Positions 30,341 to 38,995 of a DNA stretch of 46,884 bases are shown in pieces. Below the pieces are notes generated by a model. The model did no database searches and was not told where the DNA came from. It worked only from the letters and a program-made list of their open reading frames with translations. Where the stretch lies: NCBI GenBank assembly GCA_902463235.1, contig CABQER010000005.1, forward strand, positions 1 through 46,884. Direction: 5' to 3'. A program made the translations under genes and the position numbers. Each line of letters starts with the position of its first letter. Position 1 is the stretch's first letter. This DNA is from an uncultured Faecalibacterium sp. Its GTDB lineage: Bacteria; Bacillota; Clostridia; Oscillospirales; Ruminococcaceae.

Positions 30341-31082
30341 GGCGCACCTCCATCGGCTCTACCCCCACCAGCAGAGCGGTGATGTTATCCGGGCCGCCGT
30401 TTTCGTTGGCGGTGCGGATCAGAACATCCGGCAGGTCGTAAAAAGACCCGCTGCGCAACAACTGCTCCAGCTGCTCCGTGGGTACGGCATTGGTCAGGCC
30501 GTCCGTGCACAGCAGCAGAACATCCCCTGCCCGCAGCGCCACGGTGGTGAACTCCGGCTCCAGCCGGTAATCCACGCCCAGCGCCCGAGTGATGATGTTT
30601 TTCTGCGGGTGATGCTCTGCCTGCTCCTGTGTGATGGTGCCGCAGTCCACAAGCTCCTGCACATAGGAGTGGTCGTGGGTCAGCTGCGCCAGCTTACCGT
30701 CCCGGTAGAGGTAGGCGCGGGAATCGCCCGCGTGGCTTAGATAGGCCTTGCCGCCGCGCACCAGAGCGCAGACGGCGGTGGTGCCCATACCGGCCAGAGA
30801 CTCCTCCCGCAGTGCCTTCTGGAACACATAGCGGTTGGCGCTGAGCAGCGCCTTTTTTAAGAAAGTCTCCTCCTCGCCGGGGATGCACTGGCTGTACTGC
30901 TCCTGAAAGCAGCGCTCGATGACGCTGCACGCACACTGCGAGGCTTCCCGACCGCCGCGTGCGCCGCCCATGCCATCGCATACCAGCGCCCATGCTGCAT
31001 CGCCGGGCAGTTCCCCGGCACGGTAGTCATCCTGATTGTCCTGCCGGACGCGTCCTACATCCGTTTTTCCTGCAAGTTTCAT
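30333..31082 (-). CDS. prpC: PP2C-family Ser/Thr phosphatase PrpC
   Basis: Partner phosphatase that reverses PrkC phosphorylation. The 249-residue product has the PP2C metal-binding motifs: GRVRQDNQDDY near residue 8, VCDGMGGARGG (about 34-44), LSHAGDSRAYLYRDG, LLCTDGLTNAV and NGGPDNITALLV. Ribosome site GAGGGAGAAAC precedes the ATG. It lies between rlmN (16 bases) and prkC (eight-base overlap), the standard rlmN-prpC-prkC-rsgA order of Firmicutes. Confidence 0.96.
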   Translation of the reverse strand: MKLAGKTDVGRVRQDNQDDYRAGELPGDAAWALVCDGMGGARGGREASQCACSVIERCFQEQYSQCIPGEEETFLKKALLSANRYVFQKALREESLAGMGTTAVCALVRGGKAYLSHAGDSRAYLYRDGKLAQLTHDHSYVQELVDCGTITQEQAEHHPQKNIITRALGVDYRLEPEFTTVALRAGDVLLLCTDGLTNAVPTEQLEQLLRSGSFYDLPDVLIRTANENGGPDNITALLVGVEPMEVRHG

Positions 31083-31098
31083 AGGTTTCTCCCTCTAT

Positions 31099-32139
31099 TT
31101 ATGCCTTGCCGTTCATTTCGTCGCGGCGCAGCTGGCCGCAGGCGGCGCTGATCTCGCTGCCAAGGCGGCGGCGCACCGTAGCGTTTACGCCAAGGCTTTC
31201 AAGCTTTTGCTGGAACCGGCGCACATTGGCTGCATCCGTAGCGGAGTACGGACTACCGTCCACTGGGTTGATGGGGATCAGATTTACATGAGCACCCATG
31301 CCCCGGATCAGGTCTGCCAGCTGCTTTGCGCAGACATCAGAATCATTGACACCGCGCACCATGGAATATTCAAAGCTGACCCGGCGACCGGTGGTCTCCT
31401 GATACCGGCGCACGGTCTGGATCAGCTGCTCCACCGGGTAGGCATCGTTGACCGGCATCATACTGCTGCGGATCTGGTTGGTGGGTGCGTGCAGCGAGAT
31501 GGAAAGGGTGAGCTGCAGTTTTTTCTCCGCCAGTTGGTCGATCTTGGGCACAAGGCCGCAGGTGGAAAGGCTGATGTTGCGCATGCCGATATTGACGCCC
31601 TCGGGCGAGGTGATATTCTCCAAAAAGCGCATCACTTCGTCAAAGTTGTCCAGCGGCTCGCCGATGCCCATGAGCACGATATGGGAGATGCGCTCGCCGA
31701 TATCCTTCTGGGCAGTGTAGATCTCGGAGCAGATCTCGCCTGCTTCAAGGTTGCGCACCCGCCCTGCCTGCGTGGAGGCGCAGAACCGGCAGCCCATGCG
31801 GCAGCCCACCTGCGTGGACACACACACGGTATTGCCGTAGTGGTAACGCATAACAACGGTCTCGATGCAGTTGCCGTCAGCCATGCGCAGCAGATACTTT
31901 ACGGTACCGTCCTTAGCTTCCTGACGGCGCTCGATCTGCGGTGCAGCGATATAAAAGGTTTCTTCCAGCTTTGCCAGCAGGGTCTTGGGCTGGTCGGTCA
32001 TGGCAGAAAACTCGGTGACCAGTTTCTGGTGCACCCAGTGGAAGATCTGCTTTGCCCGGAAACCCGGCTGTCCCAGCGCTTTCAGTTCAGCAGTCAGTTC
32101 TGCCAGCGTCAGGGAAGAAATACAGCGTTTTTGTTCCAT
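31099..32139 (-). CDS. rlmN: 23S rRNA (A2503-C2)/tRNA methyltransferase RlmN
   Basis: Radical-SAM methylase that modifies 23S A2503 and some tRNAs. The 346-residue product has GQPGFRAKQIFHWVHQKL, the cluster motif CRMGCRFCASTQAG (CxxxCxxC, about residues 114-127), LMGIGEPLDNFDEVMRF, ISLSTCGLVP and SLHAPTNQIRSSMMP. Later comes INLIPINPVDGSPY. The terminal cysteine region for methyl transfer is likely SVSKKTAY-independent and lies in VRRRLGSEISAACGQL. Ribosome site TAGGAGAAC is upstream of the ATG. It follows rsmB by 41 bases. Confidence 0.96.
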   Translation of the reverse strand: MEQKRCISSLTLAELTAELKALGQPGFRAKQIFHWVHQKLVTEFSAMTDQPKTLLAKLEETFYIAAPQIERRQEAKDGTVKYLLRMADGNCIETVVMRYHYGNTVCVSTQVGCRMGCRFCASTQAGRVRNLEAGEICSEIYTAQKDIGERISHIVLMGIGEPLDNFDEVMRFLENITSPEGVNIGMRNISLSTCGLVPKIDQLAEKKLQLTLSISLHAPTNQIRSSMMPVNDAYPVEQLIQTVRRYQETTGRRVSFEYSMVRGVNDSDVCAKQLADLIRGMGAHVNLIPINPVDGSPYSATDAANVRRFQQKLESLGVNATVRRRLGSEISAACGQLRRDEMNGKA

Positions 32140-32180
32140 TCTGTTCTCCTATAAGAGGATACGACCCGCAAAGGTCGTGC

Positions 32181-33512
32181 TTATTGTGTTCCGGCGGCTT
32201 TTTGCAGCACGCACAGGAAAAAGCCGTCCATGCCGGTGCGGGTGGGCACCGAAAGGCAGCCGTGCTCCCCTGCCGTCATTCCGGCGGGCAGCGGAACATC
32301 CGGTGTGCAGACCGTGAATTCCGGGTGGCGCTGCAAAAAGGCTGCGATCTGCTGCTGATTTTCTGCCGGGTCGATGGTGCAGGTGGAGTAGACCAGCCGC
32401 CCGCCCGCCTTGAGCAGTGCCGCAGCCGTATCCAGAATTGCCGCCTGCGTGGCAAGCAGTTCTGCCTGCCGGGTAGCTTCCAGCTTTTTATAGCGCAGAT
32501 CCGGCTTTTTTGCCAGAATGCCCAAACCGCTGCAAGGCACGTCCGTCAGGATGCGGTCTGCCATGGGCAGTGCAGGGTTCGGCTTGGTGGCATCGTTGCA
32601 CAGGGTGTGCACCCCGGTAAAGCCCATGCGGTCCACAGCGGTGCGGATCAACCCCACACGGTTCTCTGCCGCATCGCAGCTGTACAGTATTCCTGTGCCC
32701 TGCATCTGCTCGGCTAGCAAAATCGTCTTGCCGCCGGGGGCAGCGCACAGGTCCAGCACCGTCTCGCCGGGAGTTGCACCCACGCAGAGAGCTGCCAGTT
32801 GGCTGGCCTGTCCCTCTACATGGTAGTAGCCCTGCCGGAACAGCTCGTTGTCCGCCGGGCTGCCTGCAAACCGCGCCAACACACTGCCGGGCACGATGCC
32901 CTGCCGCACCTCCGCTGCGCCCTGCTCTGTAAGCAGCGCACACAGCTGCGCGGCGCTGGTCTTGAGGGGATTTGCACGCAGGCTGGTCAAACCGCCATCG
33001 GCCTGATAGGTCAGGATGCCCAGTGCTTCATTCGGGTAGTTTTTGTGGAGAAATTCCGCCACATCCCGCCCGGCAGAGCCTAAAACCATCAGGCGCTGGA
33101 TTTCGTCTGTAAAGACGGCAGCGTCTAAATCATAACCGCAGGCCTTGCGCAGCACGGCGTTGACAAGGCCGGAGGCGCTGGATTTTTTAAAGGTGCGGGT
33201 CAGCTTGACCGCCTCGTTCACCGCAGCGGAGACAGGCACCTGCATATAGCGTGCCTGTGCCAGTGCAGCACGCAAAATTTCCCGCACGGGTGCATCCAGC
33301 TTTGCCAGACCCTTGGGCAGAAACTGCTCCAGAATATAGTCCAGCGTGCCGCGATGCTCCAGCACGGTGTAGAAAATGGCACTTGCAAAAGCCTTATCCC
33401 GGCCTTCCAGCTTCTGGCGCTTGAGTTCTGCGTCCAGCACCAGATTGGAAAAGCCGTCCTGCTCCTGCCGTACCAGTGCGGCGACTGCCGCCGCACGCGG
33501 ATTTGCGGCCAT
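32181..33512 (-). CDS. rsmB: 16S rRNA (cytosine967-C5)-methyltransferase RsmB
   Basis: Methylates C967 of 16S rRNA. The 443-residue product has a NusB-like N-terminal RNA-binding domain (about 1-140, with PVREILRAALAQARYMQVP and AAVNEAVKLTRTF). The catalytic domain has VLDLCAAPGGKTILLAEQM (SAM), DVPCSGLGILAKKPDLRY and the catalytic cysteine in LVYSTCTIDPAEN. Its ATG shares one base with the fmt stop (TGATG), so the two are translationally coupled. The def-fmt-rsmB order is the common Firmicute one. Confidence 0.96.
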   Translation of the reverse strand: MAANPRAAAVAALVRQEQDGFSNLVLDAELKRQKLEGRDKAFASAIFYTVLEHRGTLDYILEQFLPKGLAKLDAPVREILRAALAQARYMQVPVSAAVNEAVKLTRTFKKSSASGLVNAVLRKACGYDLDAAVFTDEIQRLMVLGSAGRDVAEFLHKNYPNEALGILTYQADGGLTSLRANPLKTSAAQLCALLTEQGAAEVRQGIVPGSVLARFAGSPADNELFRQGYYHVEGQASQLAALCVGATPGETVLDLCAAPGGKTILLAEQMQGTGILYSCDAAENRVGLIRTAVDRMGFTGVHTLCNDATKPNPALPMADRILTDVPCSGLGILAKKPDLRYKKLEATRQAELLATQAAILDTAAALLKAGGRLVYSTCTIDPAENQQQIAAFLQRHPEFTVCTPDVPLPAGMTAGEHGCLSVPTRTGMDGFFLCVLQKAAGTQ

Positions 33513-34432
33513 CAGAGGCTATCCCCCGTTTTCAGGCGCAGACCCGCTGCAAAGGCAGTGCCGTCCATAGGCTTTTTGCCCTCCGGCACGACTTCCAGCA
33601 GTTGGATGGCACCCTCGCTGCAGGCTACGGTCAGGGGCTTTGTGGCCAGCACCGTGCCGGGGGCTTCGCTATTGGCGGCAGCCACGCGGCAGGACATCAC
33701 CTTAAGCTTTTTGCCGCCGGAGGTGATGAACCACGCACCCGGCCAGGGATTCATGCCACGCACCCAGTTATGGATGTGGTCGGCAGTGTCGGTCAGGTGG
33801 AACTCTGCCATCTCCTTGTTCAGCATGGGGGCAAGGGTAGCATTCTCGTGCTGTTGCGGCACAGCGGTCAGAGTGCCTGCGGCGATCTGAGGAATCGTCT
33901 CACACAGGGCTTCGGCACCCACGGCGGTAACGCGGTCAAACAGTTCGCCGCTGGTCTCCTCGGGGTCGATGATGATCTTTTTGCAGTACAGCACATCGCC
34001 GGTATCCAGACCCTCGTCCATCTGCATGATGGAAACGCCGGTCTCGGCGTCACCGTTCAGCACCGACCACTGCACCGGGGCGCTGCCGCGATACTTCGGC
34101 AGCAGCGAAACGTGCAGATTGATGCAGCCGTAGCGGGGCAGTTCCAGCACGGACTTCGGCAGGATGCAGCCATAGGCCACCACCACGATCAGCTCCGGGG
34201 CAAGGGCGCGGATGTTTTCATCCTCACTGCCGTCCCGCAGGGTGCGGGGCTGGAACACGGGTGTTCCGTGCTCCAGAGCCACCTCCTTGACCGGCGGTGC
34301 GGTGAGCACCTGCTTGCGGCCAACCGGCTTATCCCGCCGGGTGTATACGGCGCAGATATCGTGCCCGGCGGCATACAGGGCTTTCAGGCACTCGGCAGCA
34401 ATATCCGGCGTGCCCATGAACAAAATGCGCAT
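33512..34432 (-). CDS. fmt: Methionyl-tRNA formyltransferase
   Basis: Formylates initiator Met-tRNA using 10-formyl-THF. The 306-residue product has ILFMGTPDIAAECLKAL at the N-terminus and the catalytic region GCINLHVSLLPKYRGSAPV with the Asn-His-Asp set (NLHVSLLP, DTGDVL). The C-terminal domain has WVRGMNPWPGAWF. Ribosome site GAAAGGAAAC lies within the end of def; the ATG shares one base with the def stop. With def it forms the N-formyl-Met cycle. Confidence 0.97.
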   Translation of the reverse strand: MRILFMGTPDIAAECLKALYAAGHDICAVYTRRDKPVGRKQVLTAPPVKEVALEHGTPVFQPRTLRDGSEDENIRALAPELIVVVAYGCILPKSVLELPRYGCINLHVSLLPKYRGSAPVQWSVLNGDAETGVSIMQMDEGLDTGDVLYCKKIIIDPEETSGELFDRVTAVGAEALCETIPQIAAGTLTAVPQQHENATLAPMLNKEMAEFHLTDTADHIHNWVRGMNPWPGAWFITSGGKKLKVMSCRVAAANSEAPGTVLATKPLTVACSEGAIQLLEVVPEGKKPMDGTAFAAGLRLKTGDSL

Positions 34433-34968
34433 CAGTTGTTTCCTTTCGCTTCGCGGGCGGCCTTTTTGCCTTCCTCGGTATCCTCATAGAAATATTCGCT
34501 GGACTCCATAATGGTGATGCCGTCCAGATGGTCATTCTCGTGCTGGATGCAGCGGCCCAGCAGACCGTCGGCTTCCAGCTCGAACCATTCGCCGTTGCGG
34601 TCCTGCGCACGTACCTTGACGGCAACCGGGCGGGTCACAGCGCCGTTATGCCCCGGGAAGGACAGGCAGCCCTCGTAGGCGGTCTCCTCTTCCTCGGAAA
34701 CGGCAAGGATCTCGGGGTTGACAAAATCAATGAACTTGTACTCGTAATCCTCGGGGATCTCCTCCGGGGCATCGGTGGTGTCCCACACCACGAACAGGCG
34801 GCGCATCATGCCCACCTGCGGGCCGGCCAGACCCACGCCATCGGCGGCGATCATAGTCTCGCGCATATCGTCCAGCAGGGTGGCCAGACGGTCATCAAAA
34901 TTGGTCACAGGGCGGCAGACCTTATTCAGGATGGGGTCGCCTTCTTTAACAATATTACGGATAGCCAT
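34432..34968 (-). CDS. def: Peptide deformylase
   Basis: Metalloenzyme that removes the formyl group from nascent proteins. The 178-residue product has all three motifs: GVGLAGPQVG (motif I, about residues 42-51), EGCLSFPG (II, metal Cys) and QHENDHLDG (III, HExxH). A C-terminal tail, rich in charged residues (EDTEEGKKAAREAKG), extends the core slightly. Ribosome site TTGGAGG is eight bases before the ATG. The gene normally follows priA directly; here a GIY-YIG gene lies between them. Confidence 0.97.
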   Translation of the reverse strand: MAIRNIVKEGDPILNKVCRPVTNFDDRLATLLDDMRETMIAADGVGLAGPQVGMMRRLFVVWDTTDAPEEIPEDYEYKFIDFVNPEILAVSEEEETAYEGCLSFPGHNGAVTRPVAVKVRAQDRNGEWFELEADGLLGRCIQHENDHLDGITIMESSEYFYEDTEEGKKAAREAKGNN

Positions 34969-34991
34969 AATGGTACCTCCAAATCAAGCTT

Positions 34992-35831
34992 TTAATTCTT
35001 ATTGTATCCAAACTCTCTTGTCCGAAGTGTTTCTTTCCACCAGGACTCACGTCTCAAAATGTATTCGTCATCCATCCGTGCATTATAGTTTTCAAGGATA
35101 GAATACTGGAAATTTTCTTTTACATAATCGAAGCCCTGCTTTTTTACGAGCTCTTTCAATGCTTCGTTTCCACCATGGCCATCAGCAATATAATTTGACC
35201 ATCGTTGGAGAAGCATTCCCGTCTGCGATGTGGCAGAGCCAACATATAATTTACCGGTCTTGTTGTCCGTAATCAGATAGACCGCTTTCTGGTTTTGCAG
35301 CGCTGCGATCCATCCCGGAAGGTGCCGGTCGATCACATTTTTTAATTGCCGATAACTCAGCCGTACATTTTCATAACCCGGAAAATCCTCGCCAGTGAAC
35401 TGATCGTTCAAAATCTCAAGAACTTCCAACTCGTCCATTACTGACGCATAGGTGCGCCCCATTGTACGGCAGGGATTATGATAACGCAAAACAAGCCGCC
35501 CGAAATATTTCCCGTAACGGGCATCATCCTGCGCCTCATAACCAACACCGCCATTTATTTCATCAACTTTTTTCTCCCCGGTTATCGTCTTGATACACGT
35601 CATGAGCCATGTATCATTTCCGATTTTTAAAAAGCAGATCGCCGTTTGTCCTACACTGAAATAGCGGCGGCGGTCACGCCACAAAAACCAGTCGATATTT
35701 ACTTCATCCGGGTCAGTTTTATAAAGTTCCAACGGATCATCGTAACCATTGTAAATATTGAATTTCACGCGAACATTTGGTATTTCTTCTTTACTAAAGT
35801 TCAGAATATCATTAATGCGTATTTTATCCAT
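34992..35831 (-). CDS. GIY-YIG nuclease-domain protein of unknown role
   Basis: A 279-residue protein with an uncharacterised N-terminal half (about residues 1-170) and a C-terminal GIY-YIG endonuclease domain (about 185-279). Catalytic features are AVYLITDN (GIY strand), KLYVGSATS (YIG strand), the arginine in LLQRWSNYIADG, the metal glutamate in LRRESWWKETL and the asparagine in FGYNKN. Genes of this layout occur sporadically in gut bacteria as 'GIY-YIG nuclease family' and are functionally undefined; restriction or antiphage use is only a guess. The DNA is visibly more A/T-rich than its neighbours and interrupts the priA-def order, suggesting acquisition. The ATG at 35831 has GGTGG eight bases upstream, and it follows priA by 15 bases in the same transcript. 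Confidence 0.82.
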   Translation of the reverse strand: MDKIRINDILNFSKEEIPNVRVKFNIYNGYDDPLELYKTDPDEVNIDWFLWRDRRRYFSVGQTAICFLKIGNDTWLMTCIKTITGEKKVDEINGGVGYEAQDDARYGKYFGRLVLRYHNPCRTMGRTYASVMDELEVLEILNDQFTGEDFPGYENVRLSYRQLKNVIDRHLPGWIAALQNQKAVYLITDNKTGKLYVGSATSQTGMLLQRWSNYIADGHGGNEALKELVKKQGFDYVKENFQYSILENYNARMDDEYILRRESWWKETLRTREFGYNKN

Positions 35832-35846
35832 TTTACAATCCACCGT

Positions 35847-38108
35847 TCAGATGTCACCATCCGAGTGCAGGTCTACCACGACCGATGCCTTGGACGGCAG
35901 TTTTTCTTTTTCGTACAGTGCCAGTGCAACACGCACAAGGTCGCGGAAGCGGCAGTCGTTGCGGCACTTAACGGTAAGCTTATAGCGGTAGGTGTCGTTG
36001 ATCTTTTCAATGCTGCCGGGCGTGGGGCCCAGAATGCGCAGGGGCAGATCCGGCTGTTTGGCCGCCTGCTGCCCTAAAAGCACTGAGAATCGGGCAGCGG
36101 CACGCGCCACCTCGTTCTCCTTTGCACCGGCAAAGCCGATGACGCACAGCCCGCAGAAGGGCGGATACAAACCAAGCTTGCGGTAGGCGATCTCCTGCTC
36201 GTAGAAGGCGTCGTAATCCTGTGCGGCGGCAAGGGTGAGCACCGGGTTGTCCGGGTCGGTGGTCTGGATGATAGCAAAGCCGGGCTCTTTTGCGCGTCCG
36301 CTGCGCCCTACCACCTGTGTGATCAGGCTGAACACATTCTCGTATGCACGGAAGCCCTGCGCGAACAGCAGCGAATCAATGCCCAGAACACCCACAAGGG
36401 TCACGTCCTCGAAATCCAGACCTTTTGCCACCATCTGGGTGCCCACCATGATGTCGTATTCATGCGCTGCAAATTTAGCAAGCAGCTTTTCGTGGGCGTC
36501 CTTGGCGGCGGTGGAGTCCTGGTCCATGCGCAGCACCCGCGCCTCTGGGAAGAGCTTTGCCAGTTCCTCTTCGGCTTTTTGGGTGCCGAAGCCCCGGTAT
36601 TGCAGCTTGCCGCCGCAGGCTGGGCAAAGGGTGGGCGGCGGTTCCTGCTGGGAGCCGCAATAGTGGCACAGCACCTTGCGGGCAGATTTGTGGTATACCA
36701 TGGGCACGCTGCACTTGGGGCACTTGAGCACCTCGCGGCAGTCCTCGCACTGGGCAATGGTCTGGTAGCCCCGGCGATTGAGCAGAAGAATGGTCTGCTT
36801 TTCTGCCTCCAGATTGCGGCGGATGGCATCCTCCAGCGCAAGGCTGATCTCCCGGGGGTTGCCCGCAGCCAGTTCTGCCCGCATATCCACGATCTGCACG
36901 CTGGGCAGCGGGTTGCCGCCGTAGCGCTTGGTCAGGCGCACCAGCTGGGTGCGGCCATTCTGCGCAGCGTAAAAGCTCTCGGTGCTGGGGGTGGCGCTGG
37001 CCAAAAGCAGCAGTGCGCCGTTTTCGGCGGCACGCTGCCGGGCGACCTCGTGGGCGGAGTAGCGCGGTGCGGATTCCGACCGGTAGGTGTGCTCCTGCTC
37101 CTCGTCAATGATGATAAGGCCAATATTTTCCAGCGGTGAAAACACCGCGCTGCGGGTGCCAACCACGATATCTGCACCGCCGTCCTGGATCATCTGCCAT
37201 TGCAGCAGACGCTCAGTGTGGTTGAGCGCGGAGTGCTGCACTGCCACGCGGCGGCCAAACTGCCCTTTTAACCGCAGGATCATCTGCGGGGTCAGGCTGA
37301 TCTCCGGCACCAGCACCAGCGCCTTGCGGCCAAGCTCCAGACAGCGGGAAATCAGCTTTAAAAACACAAGCGTTTTGCCGCTGCCGGTCACACCATACAG
37401 CAGCGCCGAATGGGGTGCGGCATCTTCTAACTTTGGCAACAGTGTATCGTAGGCGGCCTGCTGCTGTTCGGTAAGGGTGATGGGGTCGTTGCGGAGAGGA
37501 ATAGAGGCGTACAGGTCGATGGACTTATTCACCTTGCTGCATTCCAGCACACCCTTGGTGCACAAGTTATCCAGCACAGCGCGGCTGATGCCCTTATCCT
37601 CCAACTCGTTCAGGGTGCGAGGGCCGCCGCTCAGCAATGCCACCGCCGCCAGCTGTTTTGCCGTAGGCTTTGGCTTTTGCGGCAGTACGCCAACCAGCTT
37701 ATAGGCGTTTTCAGTGTGACGGGTAAGCTGCTTTTGCAGCACCGGGGTCACACCGTCTGCCGCCACGGCGGGCTTATACTGCGCACCATACGGAATGACC
37801 GCCTTGACGGCCTCATAGTAGGTGCAGAAGGTGCGCTCCTTTAAGAAATGCACCAGCCGCAGCAGCTCCGGGGTCAGGCAGGCCGAGGCCGGGGCTACAT
37901 CGAACAGATATTTCAGCTTGGAGTGCTCCGGCTCGGCATCGCAGGCCAGCACAACGCCCATGCGGGCGCGGCTGCCCTTGCCAAAGGGTACCAGCACCAT
38001 GCTGCCCAGACGCACCGCATTCTGGTGCTCCGGCAGAACTGCGTAGGTATACAGCTTATCAAAATGGAAGGTCGCATTGCTGACGGCAACGCCTACCGTC
38101 TTGGGCAT
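35847..38108 (-). CDS. priA: Primosomal replication restart helicase PriA
   Basis: Recognises stalled forks and reloads the replicative helicase. The 753-residue product has the N-terminal 3'-DNA-binding domain (KLYTYAVLPEHQNAV, GSMVLVPFGKGSRARMGVV). Helicase motifs are LLYGVTGSGKTLVFLKLI (Walker A), IGLIIIDEEQEHTY (DEEx), LASATPSTESFYAA and GTQMVAKGLDFEDVTLV. Eight zinc-binding cysteines lie in CEDCREVLKCPKCSVP and CHYCGSQQEPPPTLCPACGG. Ribosome site GAAGGAG precedes the ATG. It directly follows gmk (28 bases); rpoZ and coaBC, which lie between these in Bacillus, are missing. Confidence 0.97.
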   Translation of the reverse strand: MPKTVGVAVSNATFHFDKLYTYAVLPEHQNAVRLGSMVLVPFGKGSRARMGVVLACDAEPEHSKLKYLFDVAPASACLTPELLRLVHFLKERTFCTYYEAVKAVIPYGAQYKPAVAADGVTPVLQKQLTRHTENAYKLVGVLPQKPKPTAKQLAAVALLSGGPRTLNELEDKGISRAVLDNLCTKGVLECSKVNKSIDLYASIPLRNDPITLTEQQQAAYDTLLPKLEDAAPHSALLYGVTGSGKTLVFLKLISRCLELGRKALVLVPEISLTPQMILRLKGQFGRRVAVQHSALNHTERLLQWQMIQDGGADIVVGTRSAVFSPLENIGLIIIDEEQEHTYRSESAPRYSAHEVARQRAAENGALLLLASATPSTESFYAAQNGRTQLVRLTKRYGGNPLPSVQIVDMRAELAAGNPREISLALEDAIRRNLEAEKQTILLLNRRGYQTIAQCEDCREVLKCPKCSVPMVYHKSARKVLCHYCGSQQEPPPTLCPACGGKLQYRGFGTQKAEEELAKLFPEARVLRMDQDSTAAKDAHEKLLAKFAAHEYDIMVGTQMVAKGLDFEDVTLVGVLGIDSLLFAQGFRAYENVFSLITQVVGRSGRAKEPGFAIIQTTDPDNPVLTLAAAQDYDAFYEQEIAYRKLGLYPPFCGLCVIGFAGAKENEVARAAARFSVLLGQQAAKQPDLPLRILGPTPGSIEKINDTYRYKLTVKCRNDCRFRDLVRVALALYEKEKLPSKASVVVDLHSDGDI

Positions 38109-38136
38109 TCGTCCAACTCCTTCAACGCTTGATTTT

Positions 38137-38709
38137 TCAGCCCTGCAGCCCGGCGCGCTGGCAGATGACCTGATACAGCTCTGCGGCGCAAGGCTCGATC
38201 TGATTATTGACCAGCTTTACGGTAAACTTATCCTGCTCGGCCAGCTCCTGCCGGGCGGTGGCGAGACGTTCCTGAATGCTTTCCTCGGTCTCGGTTCCGC
38301 GGCCGCGCAGACGGTGCTCCAGCTCCTCCACAGAGGGCGGCAGCAGGAATACGGTGGTAGCGCCCGGGAACATCCGGCGGATATTGGCAGCACCGTGCAC
38401 GTCAATGACCAGCACGACCACCTTACCGGCCTCCAGCCGCTTTTCCACCTCGGACTTCAGGGTGCCGTAGTAATTGCCATTATAGAAGTTGTGCTCCACC
38501 ACCTGATCATTTTCCAGCAGCTGCTGGAACTGTTCACGGGTGCGGTAGTAGTAATCCACACCCTCCTGCTCGCCGGGGCGCGGAGCGCGGGTGGTGGCAG
38601 AGACGGTCTTTTCGATCTCGGGGTGTGCCTCGCGCAGTGCCTTGACCACGCTGTCCTTGCCGGTACCGGCTGCACCGGAAACTACAAACAGAAATTTATC
38701 ATTCGCCAT
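38137..38709 (-). CDS. gmk: Guanylate kinase
   Basis: Phosphorylates GMP/dGMP to GDP/dGDP. The 190-residue product has FVVSGAAGTGKDSVVKAL (P-loop, residues 7-24), SATTRAPRPGEQEGVDYYY (GMP-binding), VVEHNFYNGNYYGT, VVLVIDVHGAANI and IFLLPPS-like TVFLLPPSVEELE. The residue after the P-loop lysine is Asp instead of the usual Gly/Ser/Thr, which is notable but the protein is otherwise intact. The ATG at 38709 overlaps the remA stop region by 11 bases, with GGAGGAAGAAGC upstream. The yicC-remA-gmk order is the standard Firmicute one. Confidence 0.95.
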   Translation of the reverse strand: MANDKFLFVVSGAAGTGKDSVVKALREAHPEIEKTVSATTRAPRPGEQEGVDYYYRTREQFQQLLENDQVVEHNFYNGNYYGTLKSEVEKRLEAGKVVVLVIDVHGAANIRRMFPGATTVFLLPPSVEELEHRLRGRGTETEESIQERLATARQELAEQDKFTVKLVNNQIEPCAAELYQVICQRAGLQG

Positions 38710-38977
38710 GAGATGCTTCTTCCTCCATTGATGTTCTGCCCTCCTGCCCTGCGGCGCGGCTTGCCACCGTTTCGGGCTGAAGAGCGGACAGCACGACATG
38801 ATCGGAGTCCATGATGAGCACTGCACGGGTGCTGCGGCCGTAAGAGGCATCGATCAGCATCCCGCGCTCCCGCGCTTCCTTCACCAGACGCTTGACCGGT
38901 GCAGAGTCCGGGCTGACGACTGCCACCACGCGCCCCGCACTGACCATATTGCCAAAGCCGATGTTGATGAGTTTCAT
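38699..38977 (-). CDS. remA: RemA-family DNA-binding regulator (DUF370)
   Basis: A 92-residue RemA/YlzA (DUF370) protein: MKLINIGFGNMVSAGRVVAV, PDSAPVKRLVKEARERGMLI and IDASYGRSTRAVLIMDSDHV. In Bacillus RemA is a ring-forming DNA-binding protein that activates biofilm matrix and osmoprotection genes. The C-terminal about 15 residues beyond the core overlap the gmk start and may differ from Bacillus. The ATG at 38977 has GGAGGAG seven bases upstream; a start four codons earlier would place the ribosome site inside the gene. Targets in this organism are unknown. Confidence 0.94.
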   Translation of the reverse strand: MKLINIGFGNMVSAGRVVAVVSPDSAPVKRLVKEARERGMLIDASYGRSTRAVLIMDSDHVVLSALQPETVASRAAGQEGRTSMEEEASHGE

Positions 38978-38995
38978 AGGCTCCTCCACAACATA

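Noticed and set aside
27239..30382. A very long rightward reading frame (about 1,047 codons) opposite thiN-rsgA-prkC
   Set aside because: It is the mirror of well-recognised genes in GC-rich DNA with few antisense stops. It has no ribosome site and no family resemblance.
36475..36700. Short Cys-rich frames near 36475-36700 as separate zinc-finger genes
   Set aside because: They are part of the PriA zinc-binding region in its true frame.
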